Assembly (NCBI GenBank): GCA_910584205.1
Contig: CAJUAA010000012.1
Location: 1 to 64,000 of the forward strand
DNA length: 64,000 bases
Direction of reading: 5' to 3'
Source of the DNA: an uncultured Lachnospiraceae bacterium
Lineage (GTDB): Bacteria; Bacillota; Clostridia; Lachnospirales; Lachnospiraceae
This document shows positions 26,282 to 33,638 of the stretch, piece by piece; position 1 is the stretch's first letter; each line of letters begins with the position of its first letter. The position numbers and the translations under genes were made by a program. Under the pieces are notes generated by a model. That model had not been told where the DNA came from and made no database searches. It saw only the letters and a program-made list of their open reading frames with translations.

Positions 26282-26992
26282 TTATTTTACCGCCCGGATG
26301 ACAAAATTCAGAATCAGCTGATGTCCGTCCGCCAGTGTCTGCTCTCTCGTCACGCTGCCGTCCACATGCGCCGCTCCCATCTTCCGGAGCATCTGCACGT
26401 CCCAGACCGGACGAAGCTCCTGCGCCATGGGAAGCGATTCCCCGATCCGGTCAATGGGGGCCGCGCTGACGCCCTCCATATGCGTATGCTTCCACCTCAT
26501 ACGGTCCCCATACTCCGCGTCCTTGACATAATAGTAAAAATTGCCGTCGCAGTTCATCAGGCTTCCGCCGCTTTTCAGTACCCGGAGCCATTCTTCATAG
26601 GCATGCTCCGGCGCCTCCAGGTTCCACAGCACATTGCGGCTGACGATAAAGTCGAAGGACTCGTCCGGAAACGCCAGATTCTGGGCGTCCATTCGCCGGA
26701 AATCCACGTCCACCCCGTAGGCGTCTGCGTTTTTCCGGGCCTGGGCCAGCATGTTTTCCGTATAGTCCACCGCCGTCACCTCATATCCCATCTGCGCCAG
26801 CAGGACAGAGAAAAATCCCGGCCCGCATCCGATGTCCAGTACTTTCTTATACGGTTTTCCATCCAGTGACTGGCGAAGCTGCCCTTCCCAGTAGCTGCGT
26901 TCTTCCCCCTCAAGCTCTTCCTGACTGCTTCTTGCATATCCTTCCGCCCTCAGATTCCAGTAGCTGCGGATCTCCTCCAGCCGTTCCCCCAT
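26282..26992 (-). CDS. Class I SAM-dependent methyltransferase (copy 2)
   Basis: A 236-aa paralogue of the preceding enzyme: motif I LDIGCGPGFFS (52-62), VTAVDY, and FIVSRNVLWNLEAPEHAYEEW. It is shorter by about 24 residues at the C-terminus. First gene of the unit methyltransferase 2, methyltransferase 1, LysR, driven by promoter B. GGAG lies upstream of the ATG at 26992. The two enzymes could act in series or on related substrates. Confidence 0.85.
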   Translation of the reverse strand: MGERLEEIRSYWNLRAEGYARSSQEELEGEERSYWEGQLRQSLDGKPYKKVLDIGCGPGFFSVLLAQMGYEVTAVDYTENMLAQARKNADAYGVDVDFRRMDAQNLAFPDESFDFIVSRNVLWNLEAPEHAYEEWLRVLKSGGSLMNCDGNFYYYVKDAEYGDRMRWKHTHMEGVSAAPIDRIGESLPMAQELRPVWDVQMLRKMGAAHVDGSVTREQTLADGHQLILNFVIRAVK

Positions 26993-27026
26993 GTGTCTGC
27001 CACTCCGTTCTTTTTAGTCTGTTAAA

Positions 27027-27070
27027 ATTATAACGTTTCCTGCAGCGTCCCACAAGCCGGGTGGGGGGAT
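27027..27070 (-). promoter_or_regulatory. Promoter B with shared GC box, upstream of the methyltransferases
   Basis: On the minus strand: box ATCCCCCCACCCGGCTT, -35 TTGTGG (27055-27050), 17-nt spacer, perfect -10 TATAAT (27032-27027). Leader to the ATG at 26992 is about 28 nt. Confidence 0.8.
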
Positions 27071-27143
27071 ATTTCGTCAAAATTATCAATGGAGCTTAAA
27101 GCATTCAATGCCTGTATTTTTCCGAATGCTCCAGAAGCTGTTA

Positions 27144-28175
27144 TTATTCACCGAATATTTCCGGATAAAAGTCTCCCGCCATCGTCTCCACCGCATATGC
27201 CATGCGGTTTCCTGCCAGAACGCTTTCCAGAGTAATAACCGCAAAGTTTTCATTTTTCACGCAGTCCAACTGGGAGAGCGTGGGATTTGCCTTGATCTCG
27301 GCGATTTTTTCCTCCACAGACGGAGAATCATAATCATGGATCAGGATCACATCCGGATTACGGTTCAGCACCTCTTCGTAGCTGACCGTCACCCACTGCT
27401 TCTCCGTCAGATCGTCAAAAAGACTCTTTCCGCCGGCCAGCTCCACCAGCAGCGATTCAAAATTGGTTCCGGAACAGGTGAAGACGCCGTCGTTTCCACT
27501 GTCATACACCAACACATTCACCGGTGCCTGATCCGCAGTCTTTTCCTGCACCGCCTGAATCCTCGCTTTCTGATCCGCAACATAAGCCTCCGCTTTCTCC
27601 TCAATCCCGAAAATCCTGCCGATATCCAGGATCTCCTGATACTGCTCTTCCAGAGTCGTTGCCGAATTCACATAGACGGTCATACCATAATCTTCCACCT
27701 CCTCGATATTGCATCCCTCGTCGCCGATCTCCCAGTCCAGCGCATAGATAAAATCAGCGCCGCTGGACAGGATCGCCTCGCGGGTCGCACTGGAATAGTT
27801 CAGTTCCGGAATCTTGTTCACCGCGTCTGCGTACTCATCCAGCGGTCCGCGGCTGTGATTGATCAGAGACCGGCCGACCACATAATCCTCCAAACCCAGC
27901 GCCGCGAAAAGCTCCGTGCAGTTTGGACCCAGCGTCAACACCTTTTCCGGTTTTTTCGTGACTATCACTTCTCTGCCGTAATTCTGGAATGTCATCGGAT
28001 AATCGCCGTCCGAAGCAGTATCGCCCGCCGTCTCTCCTTCCGCTCCTGACGCCGAAGACGCTTCATCCATAGATTGTCCGGTCTCTGCCGGCGTCTCTTT
28101 CTTTCCGCCGCAGCCTGTCAGTACAGACGCCGCAAGCGCCCCGGTGAGCAGTAAACTGATTATTTTTTTCTTCAT
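27144..28175 (-). CDS. Iron-siderophore/cobalamin-type (FecB/BtuF-like) binding lipoprotein
   Basis: A 343-aa extracellular binding protein with lipobox LTGC (Cys22) followed by a Ser/Glu/Gly-rich tether to about residue 60. The two-lobe periplasmic-binding fold is indicated by EKVLTLGPNCTELFAALGLEDYVVG and NPDVILIHDYD. These type III proteins capture iron-siderophores, haem or corrinoids for FecCD-type permeases. The ATG at 28175 has GGAG 9 nt upstream. Last gene of the transporter operon (permease, ATPase, binding protein). Ligand not determined; metal-chelate is the inference. Confidence 0.87.
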   Translation of the reverse strand: MKKKIISLLLTGALAASVLTGCGGKKETPAETGQSMDEASSASGAEGETAGDTASDGDYPMTFQNYGREVIVTKKPEKVLTLGPNCTELFAALGLEDYVVGRSLINHSRGPLDEYADAVNKIPELNYSSATREAILSSGADFIYALDWEIGDEGCNIEEVEDYGMTVYVNSATTLEEQYQEILDIGRIFGIEEKAEAYVADQKARIQAVQEKTADQAPVNVLVYDSGNDGVFTCSGTNFESLLVELAGGKSLFDDLTEKQWVTVSYEEVLNRNPDVILIHDYDSPSVEEKIAEIKANPTLSQLDCVKNENFAVITLESVLAGNRMAYAVETMAGDFYPEIFGE

Positions 28176-28205
28176 ATCTTTCTTCTCCATTCTTATCTCA
28201 ATATG

Positions 28206-28985
28206 CTATGCTGTCTGCAGATCCGCAGGCAGATACGTGATCGACATTTTCCCGGTAATCGGATGTTTCTCCACCGAGCTTCTGACGCCGTAGACGTCAT
28301 AAATATGTTCCGGCGTCAGTACTTCCTCCGGTGTTCCATGAAGGACGATCTGTCCAGCCTTCAGAACATAGATCCGGTCGCAGTACAGCGCCGCCATGTT
28401 CAGATCATGGATCGCGGAAAGCACAGTGACTTTCAAACGTCTGATAAAATCAAAGATCTGCATCTGATAACTGATATCCAGATGGTTCGTCGGTTCATCC
28501 AGAATAAAAAAATCACTCTCCTGCGCCACCGCCCTGGCAATAATAACCCGCTGCTTCTCTCCGCCGGAAAGATTCAGATAATTCCTCTGAGCCATAGCTT
28601 CCATCCCCAGATGCTCCAGTGCATGCCGAACAATCTTCTTATCTCTGACATTGTCGATGTCAAAAAGCTTTTTATGTGGACTCCTCCCCATGGCAACGAT
28701 CTCCTCCACCAGAAAGTCAAAGGGGACATCGTTCTCCTGCCCCACCACGGCCATCTTCATCGCGGATTTTCGGTAGGACATATTCAGCAGATTCTCCCCC
28801 TCCAGTAGGATCGAACCGCTGTCCGGAATCAGGCCCCGGTAAATGTTTTTTAAAACTGTGGACTTGCCGCTCCCGTTGGGACCGATCAGACCGACAAATT
28901 CCCCTTTGTCCACATAAAGGCTGACATTTTTGACCGCCTCTTTTTCGCTGTAAGAATAGGTCAGACCTTCTACCTGCATCAACAT
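28206..28985 (-). CDS. FecE/FhuC-type ABC transporter ATPase
   Basis: A 259-aa ATPase: Walker A GPNGSGKST, signature LSGGEKQR, Walker B FFILDEPTNHLD and H-switch AIHDL. The pattern ISYQMQIFDFIRRL before the H-loop is typical of iron-chelate importers. I choose the ATG at 28985, with GGAGG 10 nt upstream; a TTG two codons earlier is too close to it. It lies 20 nt after the permease gene. Confidence 0.9.
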   Translation of the reverse strand: MLMQVEGLTYSYSEKEAVKNVSLYVDKGEFVGLIGPNGSGKSTVLKNIYRGLIPDSGSILLEGENLLNMSYRKSAMKMAVVGQENDVPFDFLVEEIVAMGRSPHKKLFDIDNVRDKKIVRHALEHLGMEAMAQRNYLNLSGGEKQRVIIARAVAQESDFFILDEPTNHLDISYQMQIFDFIRRLKVTVLSAIHDLNMAALYCDRIYVLKAGQIVLHGTPEEVLTPEHIYDVYGVRSSVEKHPITGKMSITYLPADLQTA

Positions 28986-29005
28986 TTTCAATTTTCCTCC
29001 TCTTC

Positions 29006-30073
29006 TTACTTTTTCTCGCGGTTATTCTTTTTGAGCATCCAGATAAAAATCGGGCCTCCGATCACAGCCGTCAGAATACCAACCGGCAGTTCCTCCGGAG
29101 CAATCATCATCCGCGCCGCCACATCCACCCACACCACCAGAATTCCACCCAGAAGGGCGGAGATCGGGAGCACCTTTCGATGATCGCCTCCGACCAGAAG
29201 TCTTGTAAAATGCGGCACCATCAGACCCACGAAGCCGATCGTCCCGCTGACGGCAATCGTCACGCCCGCCATCAGGGAGGCGATCAGCACCAGCTCTTTC
29301 TGCAGCCTTCTCACATTGATCCCCAGAGAGCCTGCGTTCTCGTCGCCGAGAAGCAAAAGATTCAGCCCCCGGTAATGGAGCATCAGAAAGACCATGCACA
29401 GCACCAGAACGCCGAGCGGAAGCTTCAGATACGCCCATTTAGCCCCGGCAAGACTTCCCGACATCCAGAATTCTGCGTTATGTAGACCAAGTGCATTGGG
29501 AGCGCTCAGCTTGATAATGCTGGTCACTCCGTCCATGATCATGGAGATCGCCACACCGGACAGCAGAAGCTGTGTGATGTTGATCCTCCCCCGGACTCTG
29601 GAGATCACATAAACAAAGATGATCGTAATCGCCGATCCGATAAACGCGCTGATGGACAGCGAGTATGTTCCCAGGAAGGAAAACACTCCAAAGAGCATCC
29701 CCAGTGTCGCAAACGCCGCCGCACCGGAGGATACGCCCAGGATAAACGGATCTGCCAGATTATTTCTCACAAGTGCCTGCATGGTAACTCCGCAGACCGC
29801 CAGAGAAGCGCCGACCACCATGCCGAGACACACACGCGGCAGCCTCAGGCCCAGCACGATATTCTGATCCAGCTGTTCCCAGGTCACGGCAAGGTTGCCG
29901 CCGAGAACCGGAATCCTGCTGGCAAGTATCCTGGCTGTCGTCCCAGGCGCCACCGATACCGGTCCAAGGCCGCTGGCCAGAAGAAGCGTCACCACCGATA
30001 TGGCCGACAGAATCAGAATAATCAGCGGCATGTTGGGCTCCTCCCGATTAAAATGCTTTTTCCATTTGTTCAT
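29006..30073 (-). CDS. FecCD-family metal-chelate permease
   Basis: A 355-aa membrane protein with about ten helices, the BtuC/FecD fold that works as a homodimer. Conserved parts are LRLPRVCLGMVVGASLAVCG, DPFILGVSSGAA and VGLMVPHFTRLLVGGDHR. A charged N-terminus and no signal peptide. First gene of its operon, with promoter C about 80 nt upstream and a GC-rich stem in the leader. No second permease is present, so homodimeric assembly is expected. Confidence 0.9.
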   Translation of the reverse strand: MNKWKKHFNREEPNMPLIILILSAISVVTLLLASGLGPVSVAPGTTARILASRIPVLGGNLAVTWEQLDQNIVLGLRLPRVCLGMVVGASLAVCGVTMQALVRNNLADPFILGVSSGAAAFATLGMLFGVFSFLGTYSLSISAFIGSAITIIFVYVISRVRGRINITQLLLSGVAISMIMDGVTSIIKLSAPNALGLHNAEFWMSGSLAGAKWAYLKLPLGVLVLCMVFLMLHYRGLNLLLLGDENAGSLGINVRRLQKELVLIASLMAGVTIAVSGTIGFVGLMVPHFTRLLVGGDHRKVLPISALLGGILVVWVDVAARMMIAPEELPVGILTAVIGGPIFIWMLKKNNREKK

Positions 30074-30156
30074 ATATCATACCTCTTTTTCTGTTGTGCC
30101 GCCGCTTCGCCGTCTCACGATACGGCGGCAACGGGCTTTATGGACTGTCCGTTAAA

Positions 30157-30201
30157 AATATAACATACTGCGGATTCCGGGAACAACCCGGACAGGGGGA
30201 T
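30157..30201 (-). promoter_or_regulatory. Promoter C with shared GC box, upstream of the metal-chelate transporter
   Basis: On the minus strand: box ATCCCCCTGTCCGGGTTG, -35 TTGTTC (30186-30181), 18-nt spacer, -10 TATATT (30162-30157). TCCGGG-TTGTT-CCCGGA is a dyad centred on the -35. The leader to the permease is about 77 nt and contains a GCCGCC/GGCGGC stem. Confidence 0.75.
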
Positions 30202-30290
30202 ATCGACCATTCGGGTTTTGCATGGATTCATTCTTTTTCCGAATGTCCTTGGAATCCTTTCATCATAAAATCGCTCCTGTTTTTCCCAAG

Positions 30291-30317
30291 AAAAAAGACG
30301 CCTGTCACAGACGTCTT
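30291..30317 (-). terminator. Terminator between promoters D and C
   Basis: On the minus strand an 8-bp stem AAGACGTC/GGCGTCTT with a 7-nt loop is followed by a T-run (A-run 30291-30296 on the plus strand). Confidence 0.75.
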
Positions 30318-30367
30318 GTTCAGAAAATACTGCCAATGCAAATTTCTGCACTCACAGTTCTTAGTCC
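30291..30367 (-). ncRNA. Candidate short RNA from promoter D
   Basis: Promoter D and the terminator at 30291-30317 define a unit of about 77 nt with no gene. A possible GTG-initiated 11-codon reading frame follows an AAGGGG in this RNA (peptide VSAEICIGSIF), but the Shine-Dalgarno would sit almost at the 5' end. It could be a small RNA, a leader peptide or a relic. Expression is not demonstrated. Confidence 0.35.
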
Positions 30368-30373
30368 CCTTGT

Positions 30374-30418
30374 CGTTTATCATACACGCAGACTCTTCAC
30401 AACCCCACAGGGGGGATT
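30374..30418 (-). promoter_or_regulatory. Promoter D with shared GC box
   Basis: On the minus strand: box ATCCCCCCTGTGGGGTTG, -35 TTGTGA (30402-30397), 17-nt spacer, weak -10 TAAACG (30379-30374). It has no gene of its own before a terminator. Confidence 0.6.
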
Positions 30419-30427
30419 TTCCTGCCC

Positions 30428-30452
30428 CATAAAAATCTGCCCACGGGCAGAT
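30428..30452 (-). terminator. Terminator between promoters E and D
   Basis: ATCTGCCC and GGGCAGAT are perfectly complementary (30435-30442 and 30445-30452) and are followed on the minus strand by TTTTTA. Confidence 0.8.
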
Positions 30453-30511
30453 CTTTATGATTTGACAGAGTATTTATATAGGATTTTTATATAGGAGCAT
30501 TGTTAAATTCC
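30428..30511 (-). ncRNA. Candidate short RNA from promoter E
   Basis: The unit runs from promoter E to the terminator at 30428-30452, about 83 nt. It contains two copies of TCCTATATAAA 15 nt apart. No credible ribosome binding site or reading frame is seen. Its sequence does not resemble the RNA from promoter D apart from the terminator design. Confidence 0.35.
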
Positions 30512-30517
30512 GGTTTG

Positions 30518-30562
30518 ACTATACCACGTCAAAAATATGTCCACAAGCCGGGTAGGGGGATA
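30518..30562 (-). promoter_or_regulatory. Promoter E with shared GC box
   Basis: On the minus strand: box ATCCCCCTACCCGGCTTG, -35 TTGTGG (30546-30541), 17-nt spacer, -10 TATAGT (30523-30518). The box is nearly identical to that of promoter B. It begins 6 nt after the MBL gene stop. Confidence 0.75.
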
Positions 30563-30567
30563 ATTTT

Positions 30568-31503
30568 TTATTCTGTTTCATTATTGGAACATTCAGATTC
30601 GTAATACTGGTTCCTTCCTGTCCCCACGCCTCTTTTCCAAAGCAGCATACTGTCCTGAAATTCAACCACCAGCTTCCCGGTATCCTTCAGCCATGAAAGG
30701 TAAGACCGCACCGTACTGCCAACCAGCACATACTGCTCAAAGTTCATGGAAAGACCATAGCCTTTGAACACTTCCTGCAAAATACGCTCAAAGCTCATCG
30801 GTTCTTCACAAATCAAGAGAATCCGTTCCGCCACCTCATGCACCTTATTCCTGTTGTAACGGACAAGCTCCTTCACGTCGGCGGAGGCTTCCGCATGGGC
30901 CGGAACAAACATGGCCGCCTCCATCTGCTCCACCTGGTCCAGCGTTTCCAGATAAGCGCCCACGTCATAGAGGAAGGAAACCGCATATTTGTCCAGCGTC
31001 TCCCTGCTGCTGATGCAATCCGCAAGGAACACCACATTGTCCGGCATACAGAATCCCACCATGTCAAAAAAGTGCCCCGGCAGGTGTATGATTTCAATCT
31101 CCTTCGGGAAACCTGCATCTGAAAAATCCGTCACTTCGCTTTCCTGCGCCATCAGGAACTTATGCCGCAGATCCTTACACGGATAACCTCCGTAGAGGAA
31201 GGACGGCTCCAGTACCGGGTATCTGGTAAAAGCCGCCTCTATGCCGCCGGAATACACCTTACATCCCGTCTGCCCCTGCAGGTATCTGTTCCCGCCGATG
31301 TGGTCTGCGTTGGAGTGGGTATTCAGGATCGCCGCCAGATGCCACCCGTTTTTATCCAGTATCTGCCTCACCTTCCGCCCTGCGTCTTTGTCATTCCCGC
31401 TGTCAACCAGATAGACATTCTCCCTGTCCGCCACATAGACGCCCATCTTCGCCGGGCAGTTTATATAATAACAGTTCTCACTGACCTGTACCAGTTCATA
31501 CAT
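30568..31503 (-). CDS. MBL-fold metallo-hydrolase with C-terminal helical domain
   Basis: A 311-aa metallo-beta-lactamase-fold protein. The metal motif reads HSNADH (in NTHSNADHIGGN), so the second His of HxHxDH is Asn; later ligands look intact (HLPGHFFD, LADC, VPAHAE). The last 90 residues look like the winged-helix tail of LACTB2-type enzymes. AAGGAGG precedes the start. It lies 74 nt after the HD-Pnk gene with no T-run terminator between, so it is probably the third gene of the RNA-repair unit. MBL enzymes include nucleases and thioesterases; which applies here is open. Confidence 0.8.
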   Translation of the reverse strand: MYELVQVSENCYYINCPAKMGVYVADRENVYLVDSGNDKDAGRKVRQILDKNGWHLAAILNTHSNADHIGGNRYLQGQTGCKVYSGGIEAAFTRYPVLEPSFLYGGYPCKDLRHKFLMAQESEVTDFSDAGFPKEIEIIHLPGHFFDMVGFCMPDNVVFLADCISSRETLDKYAVSFLYDVGAYLETLDQVEQMEAAMFVPAHAEASADVKELVRYNRNKVHEVAERILLICEEPMSFERILQEVFKGYGLSMNFEQYVLVGSTVRSYLSWLKDTGKLVVEFQDSMLLWKRGVGTGRNQYYESECSNNETE

Positions 31504-31577
31504 TGTTTGTTTCCTCCTTATTCAAGACGGAATCCGCCGGATACCCGGCTGACTTCATTGACCATTTTTCTACCGGA

Positions 31578-32747
31578 TCAGGTACAGATCCACTGTACCT
31601 TCTCCGCCTCAAACCGTTCCGGCAGTACCAGGTTCTTCAGCATGCCGCTGACCGCCTCCTCCGGGACCTCTTCCTTCCGGCTCTGGTTTCTCCGGCAGCG
31701 TTCCTCCCAGCCGGTTTCCACATAGACGATGCGCACGGAGGCGTGGTAGTCATGAAACAGGCGGATCTGTTTCTCCCGAAGCGACGGAGTCACATTCGTG
31801 GCGTTCCACACAAAGGGTCTTTTCTGACGCAGATATTCCCTGGCACGCTCTCTGGCGCACGCCGCCACGCGTCCCTGCGGCTCCCGGGGCGATACATGCA
31901 GTTCTTTACGTATTTCATCCAGAGAGACCACCGGCAGCCCTCCAAAGCGCTCACGAATCCAGGTATCCTTTCCGGCGCCGGGAAGCCCCGACATGAGGAT
32001 GACTTCGCCCCAGGTGTCGTCATACAGTTCCTGTCCCGGCCGGATCTTTCGTCCGGACAGATATGCATGTTCCGCAAAGGGGGAAGGAAACGGAAACGGC
32101 CCTTTCAGGCAGGAATTCTCTTTGGCCAGATCCGCGCAGAGGCGTACCGTATCCACGGACTCCGGAATCCCGTCATAGATCCGTCCCCGCACATCCGCCT
32201 CCGTCAGGATACACAGCAGTTCCGCAGTCACATCTCCCGCAAGCTCCCCGTTTGCCGCCAGTTTCAAAAGCCTCAGCTCCGGGTCCGTCTGGTCCAGAAT
32301 ATGCACAGGGAGCGAATGATACCGGATCAGGCCGCACACCGTCTCCCGGAACTCCAGCAGTTCCTGCATCCCTCCCAGTCCGCACGACGCATACAGGAAT
32401 TCTCTCGCCATCCTGGCACCCACCGCCGTATGGTTCGGAGAGATCAGACGCCCGTCTTCCAGCCTGGTACAGGGAATCTTCCCTATATCGTGCAGCAGCG
32501 CCGCAAGAAAGGCCTCCTGACGCCTCCTCCTGTCCAGACCCCGGAACGCTTCCATCTCCGCAAGCGTTTCACAGACCATCCGGGTATGGGTCCATACATC
32601 GCCTTCCCCGTGCCATGCAGGATTCTGCATGGTCTCCTCCATCCGTCCGATCATTGGCCGCAGCGCGGACGTCTTCACCGCGTTCCAGTCAATCCTCCAG
32701 TCCGGCGGTTCCGGTATGAAAGCCAAAAGCTTTTTCCATGGATCCAT
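31578..32747 (-). CDS. HD-phosphoesterase/polynucleotide kinase fusion (HD-Pnk type)
   Basis: A 389-aa bifunctional protein. The N-terminal HD domain (about 50-210) has H54, the metal-binding H86-D87 in LLHDIGK, H106 and a late D. The C-terminal P-loop domain (about 245-389) has GLPGAGKDT (254-262) and a SLDEIRKEL segment, the layout of 5'-OH polynucleotide kinases. This order is that of HD-Pnk described from Runella, which removes 2',3'-cyclic phosphates and phosphorylates 5'-OH ends. It lies 6 nt after the RNA ligase gene, behind AAGGAGGTGA. Together they heal and seal broken RNA. Family assignment is by motif order only. Confidence 0.82.
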   Translation of the reverse strand: MDPWKKLLAFIPEPPDWRIDWNAVKTSALRPMIGRMEETMQNPAWHGEGDVWTHTRMVCETLAEMEAFRGLDRRRRQEAFLAALLHDIGKIPCTRLEDGRLISPNHTAVGARMAREFLYASCGLGGMQELLEFRETVCGLIRYHSLPVHILDQTDPELRLLKLAANGELAGDVTAELLCILTEADVRGRIYDGIPESVDTVRLCADLAKENSCLKGPFPFPSPFAEHAYLSGRKIRPGQELYDDTWGEVILMSGLPGAGKDTWIRERFGGLPVVSLDEIRKELHVSPREPQGRVAACARERAREYLRQKRPFVWNATNVTPSLREKQIRLFHDYHASVRIVYVETGWEERCRRNQSRKEEVPEEAVSGMLKNLVLPERFEAEKVQWICT

Positions 32748-32753
32748 CCTCCG

Positions 32754-33566
32754 TCACCTCCTTCCCGGCAGCTCCGGCAAAAACAGCTCCTCCATCGGAA
32801 TGCTCAGCTGATTGGGCACAATAGGCCGGTCCAGCCAGTGGGAATCCGATTCCAGAATGCACTGCATAAAGGAAGCGCGTACATATTTCAGCCGTTCTGT
32901 CACGCAGCCGTTCTCCTCCACCTTCAGGTACAGCCCTTCCATCAGCCCTGATCCTTCCGTCTCCCGGCACTGCCGGTCCGCGTCCAGCCCTTCTTTCCCG
33001 CAGTAAGCCCGCAGCCGTTCCATATGGCCTGGCCGGATATAGAGCGACGGGCCGATCAGATCCAGCAGCTCCTGCTGATCGGAAAATTCTCCTTCTTTGA
33101 GCACCGGTACGGACACCACCGGCATCCGCTCCGTCAGCCTCCTTCTGGACGGCGTATCCAGAAAACAGCCGCTCTCCCGGTCCAAAATGTCAAATTCCAG
33201 AAAATAGTGAGGCAGCGCGTCATAGTATACGCTGTGTTTCGCATACATCCACTCTCCGTACATCACGTATCTGCTGCCCAGTACCTCATGGAACACCTCC
33301 CGGTGTACATTCGCCCACTGCTTCAGCAGGTTATAATGCCGCTCCCGGTACCCTCCGGTGAGATAATGTCCCCGGCTCTGAAGGAGCAGTTCGCCATGTC
33401 CGTCAAAGGAAATGGCGGAATTGGCTCCGTCGCATTTTTCCTCCACCACCAGATGTCTTCCCCTGATCTCCCCAAAAGGAATCTGACTCAGATCCTCGTC
33501 CCCGGGCTGAAGCCTGGATCCGGACAAATGAGGCGTTCTCGGATATTTTTTCAAATCTGTGTTCAT
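32754..33566 (-). CDS. ATP-dependent RNA ligase, T4 Rnl-like
   Basis: A 270-aa nucleotidyltransferase. Motif I is EEKCDGAN with the predicted AMP-accepting Lys44; motif III is VMYGEWMYAKHS; motif IIIa FLEFDILD; motif IV EGLYLKVE; motif V around ERLKYVR. These are the ligase motifs in order, with no OB-fold tail of DNA ligases. It seals 3'-OH/5'-phosphate RNA ends such as those made by the HD-Pnk encoded next. GGAGG lies upstream of the ATG at 33566, and the terminator of the flagellar operon ends only about 20 nt before it, so no separate promoter is visible. Confidence 0.87.
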   Translation of the reverse strand: MNTDLKKYPRTPHLSGSRLQPGDEDLSQIPFGEIRGRHLVVEEKCDGANSAISFDGHGELLLQSRGHYLTGGYRERHYNLLKQWANVHREVFHEVLGSRYVMYGEWMYAKHSVYYDALPHYFLEFDILDRESGCFLDTPSRRRLTERMPVVSVPVLKEGEFSDQQELLDLIGPSLYIRPGHMERLRAYCGKEGLDADRQCRETEGSGLMEGLYLKVEENGCVTERLKYVRASFMQCILESDSHWLDRPIVPNQLSIPMEELFLPELPGRR

Positions 33567-33584
33567 ATTCTCTTTGCCTCCTCC

Positions 33585-33618
33585 GTAAAAACTCCTGGTA
33601 TACCGTATACCAGGAGTT
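33585..33618 (-). terminator. Palindromic terminator at the end of the flagellar operon
   Basis: A 13-14 bp perfect inverted repeat (33590-33602 with 33606-33618) follows cheV on the minus strand and is succeeded by TTTTTA. It also sits directly before the RNA ligase ribosome binding site and could double as an operator. Confidence 0.8.
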
Positions 33619-33638
33619 ACTGTTATTACTACATTATT

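Noticed and set aside
30115..30351. 78-codon minus-strand frame upstream of the metal-chelate permease
   Set aside because: It runs across terminator and promoter elements, has no Shine-Dalgarno and a composition unlike neighbouring proteins.
30461..30493. Plus-strand TTGACA with an AT-rich -10-like region
   Set aside because: The best -10 matches need an 18-20 nt spacer, and no plus-strand gene follows; the MBL gene is convergent.
32754..33566. RNA ligase considered as part of a prophage
   Set aside because: No phage structural, replication or integrase genes flank it, and the next gene completes a bacterial RNA-repair pair.
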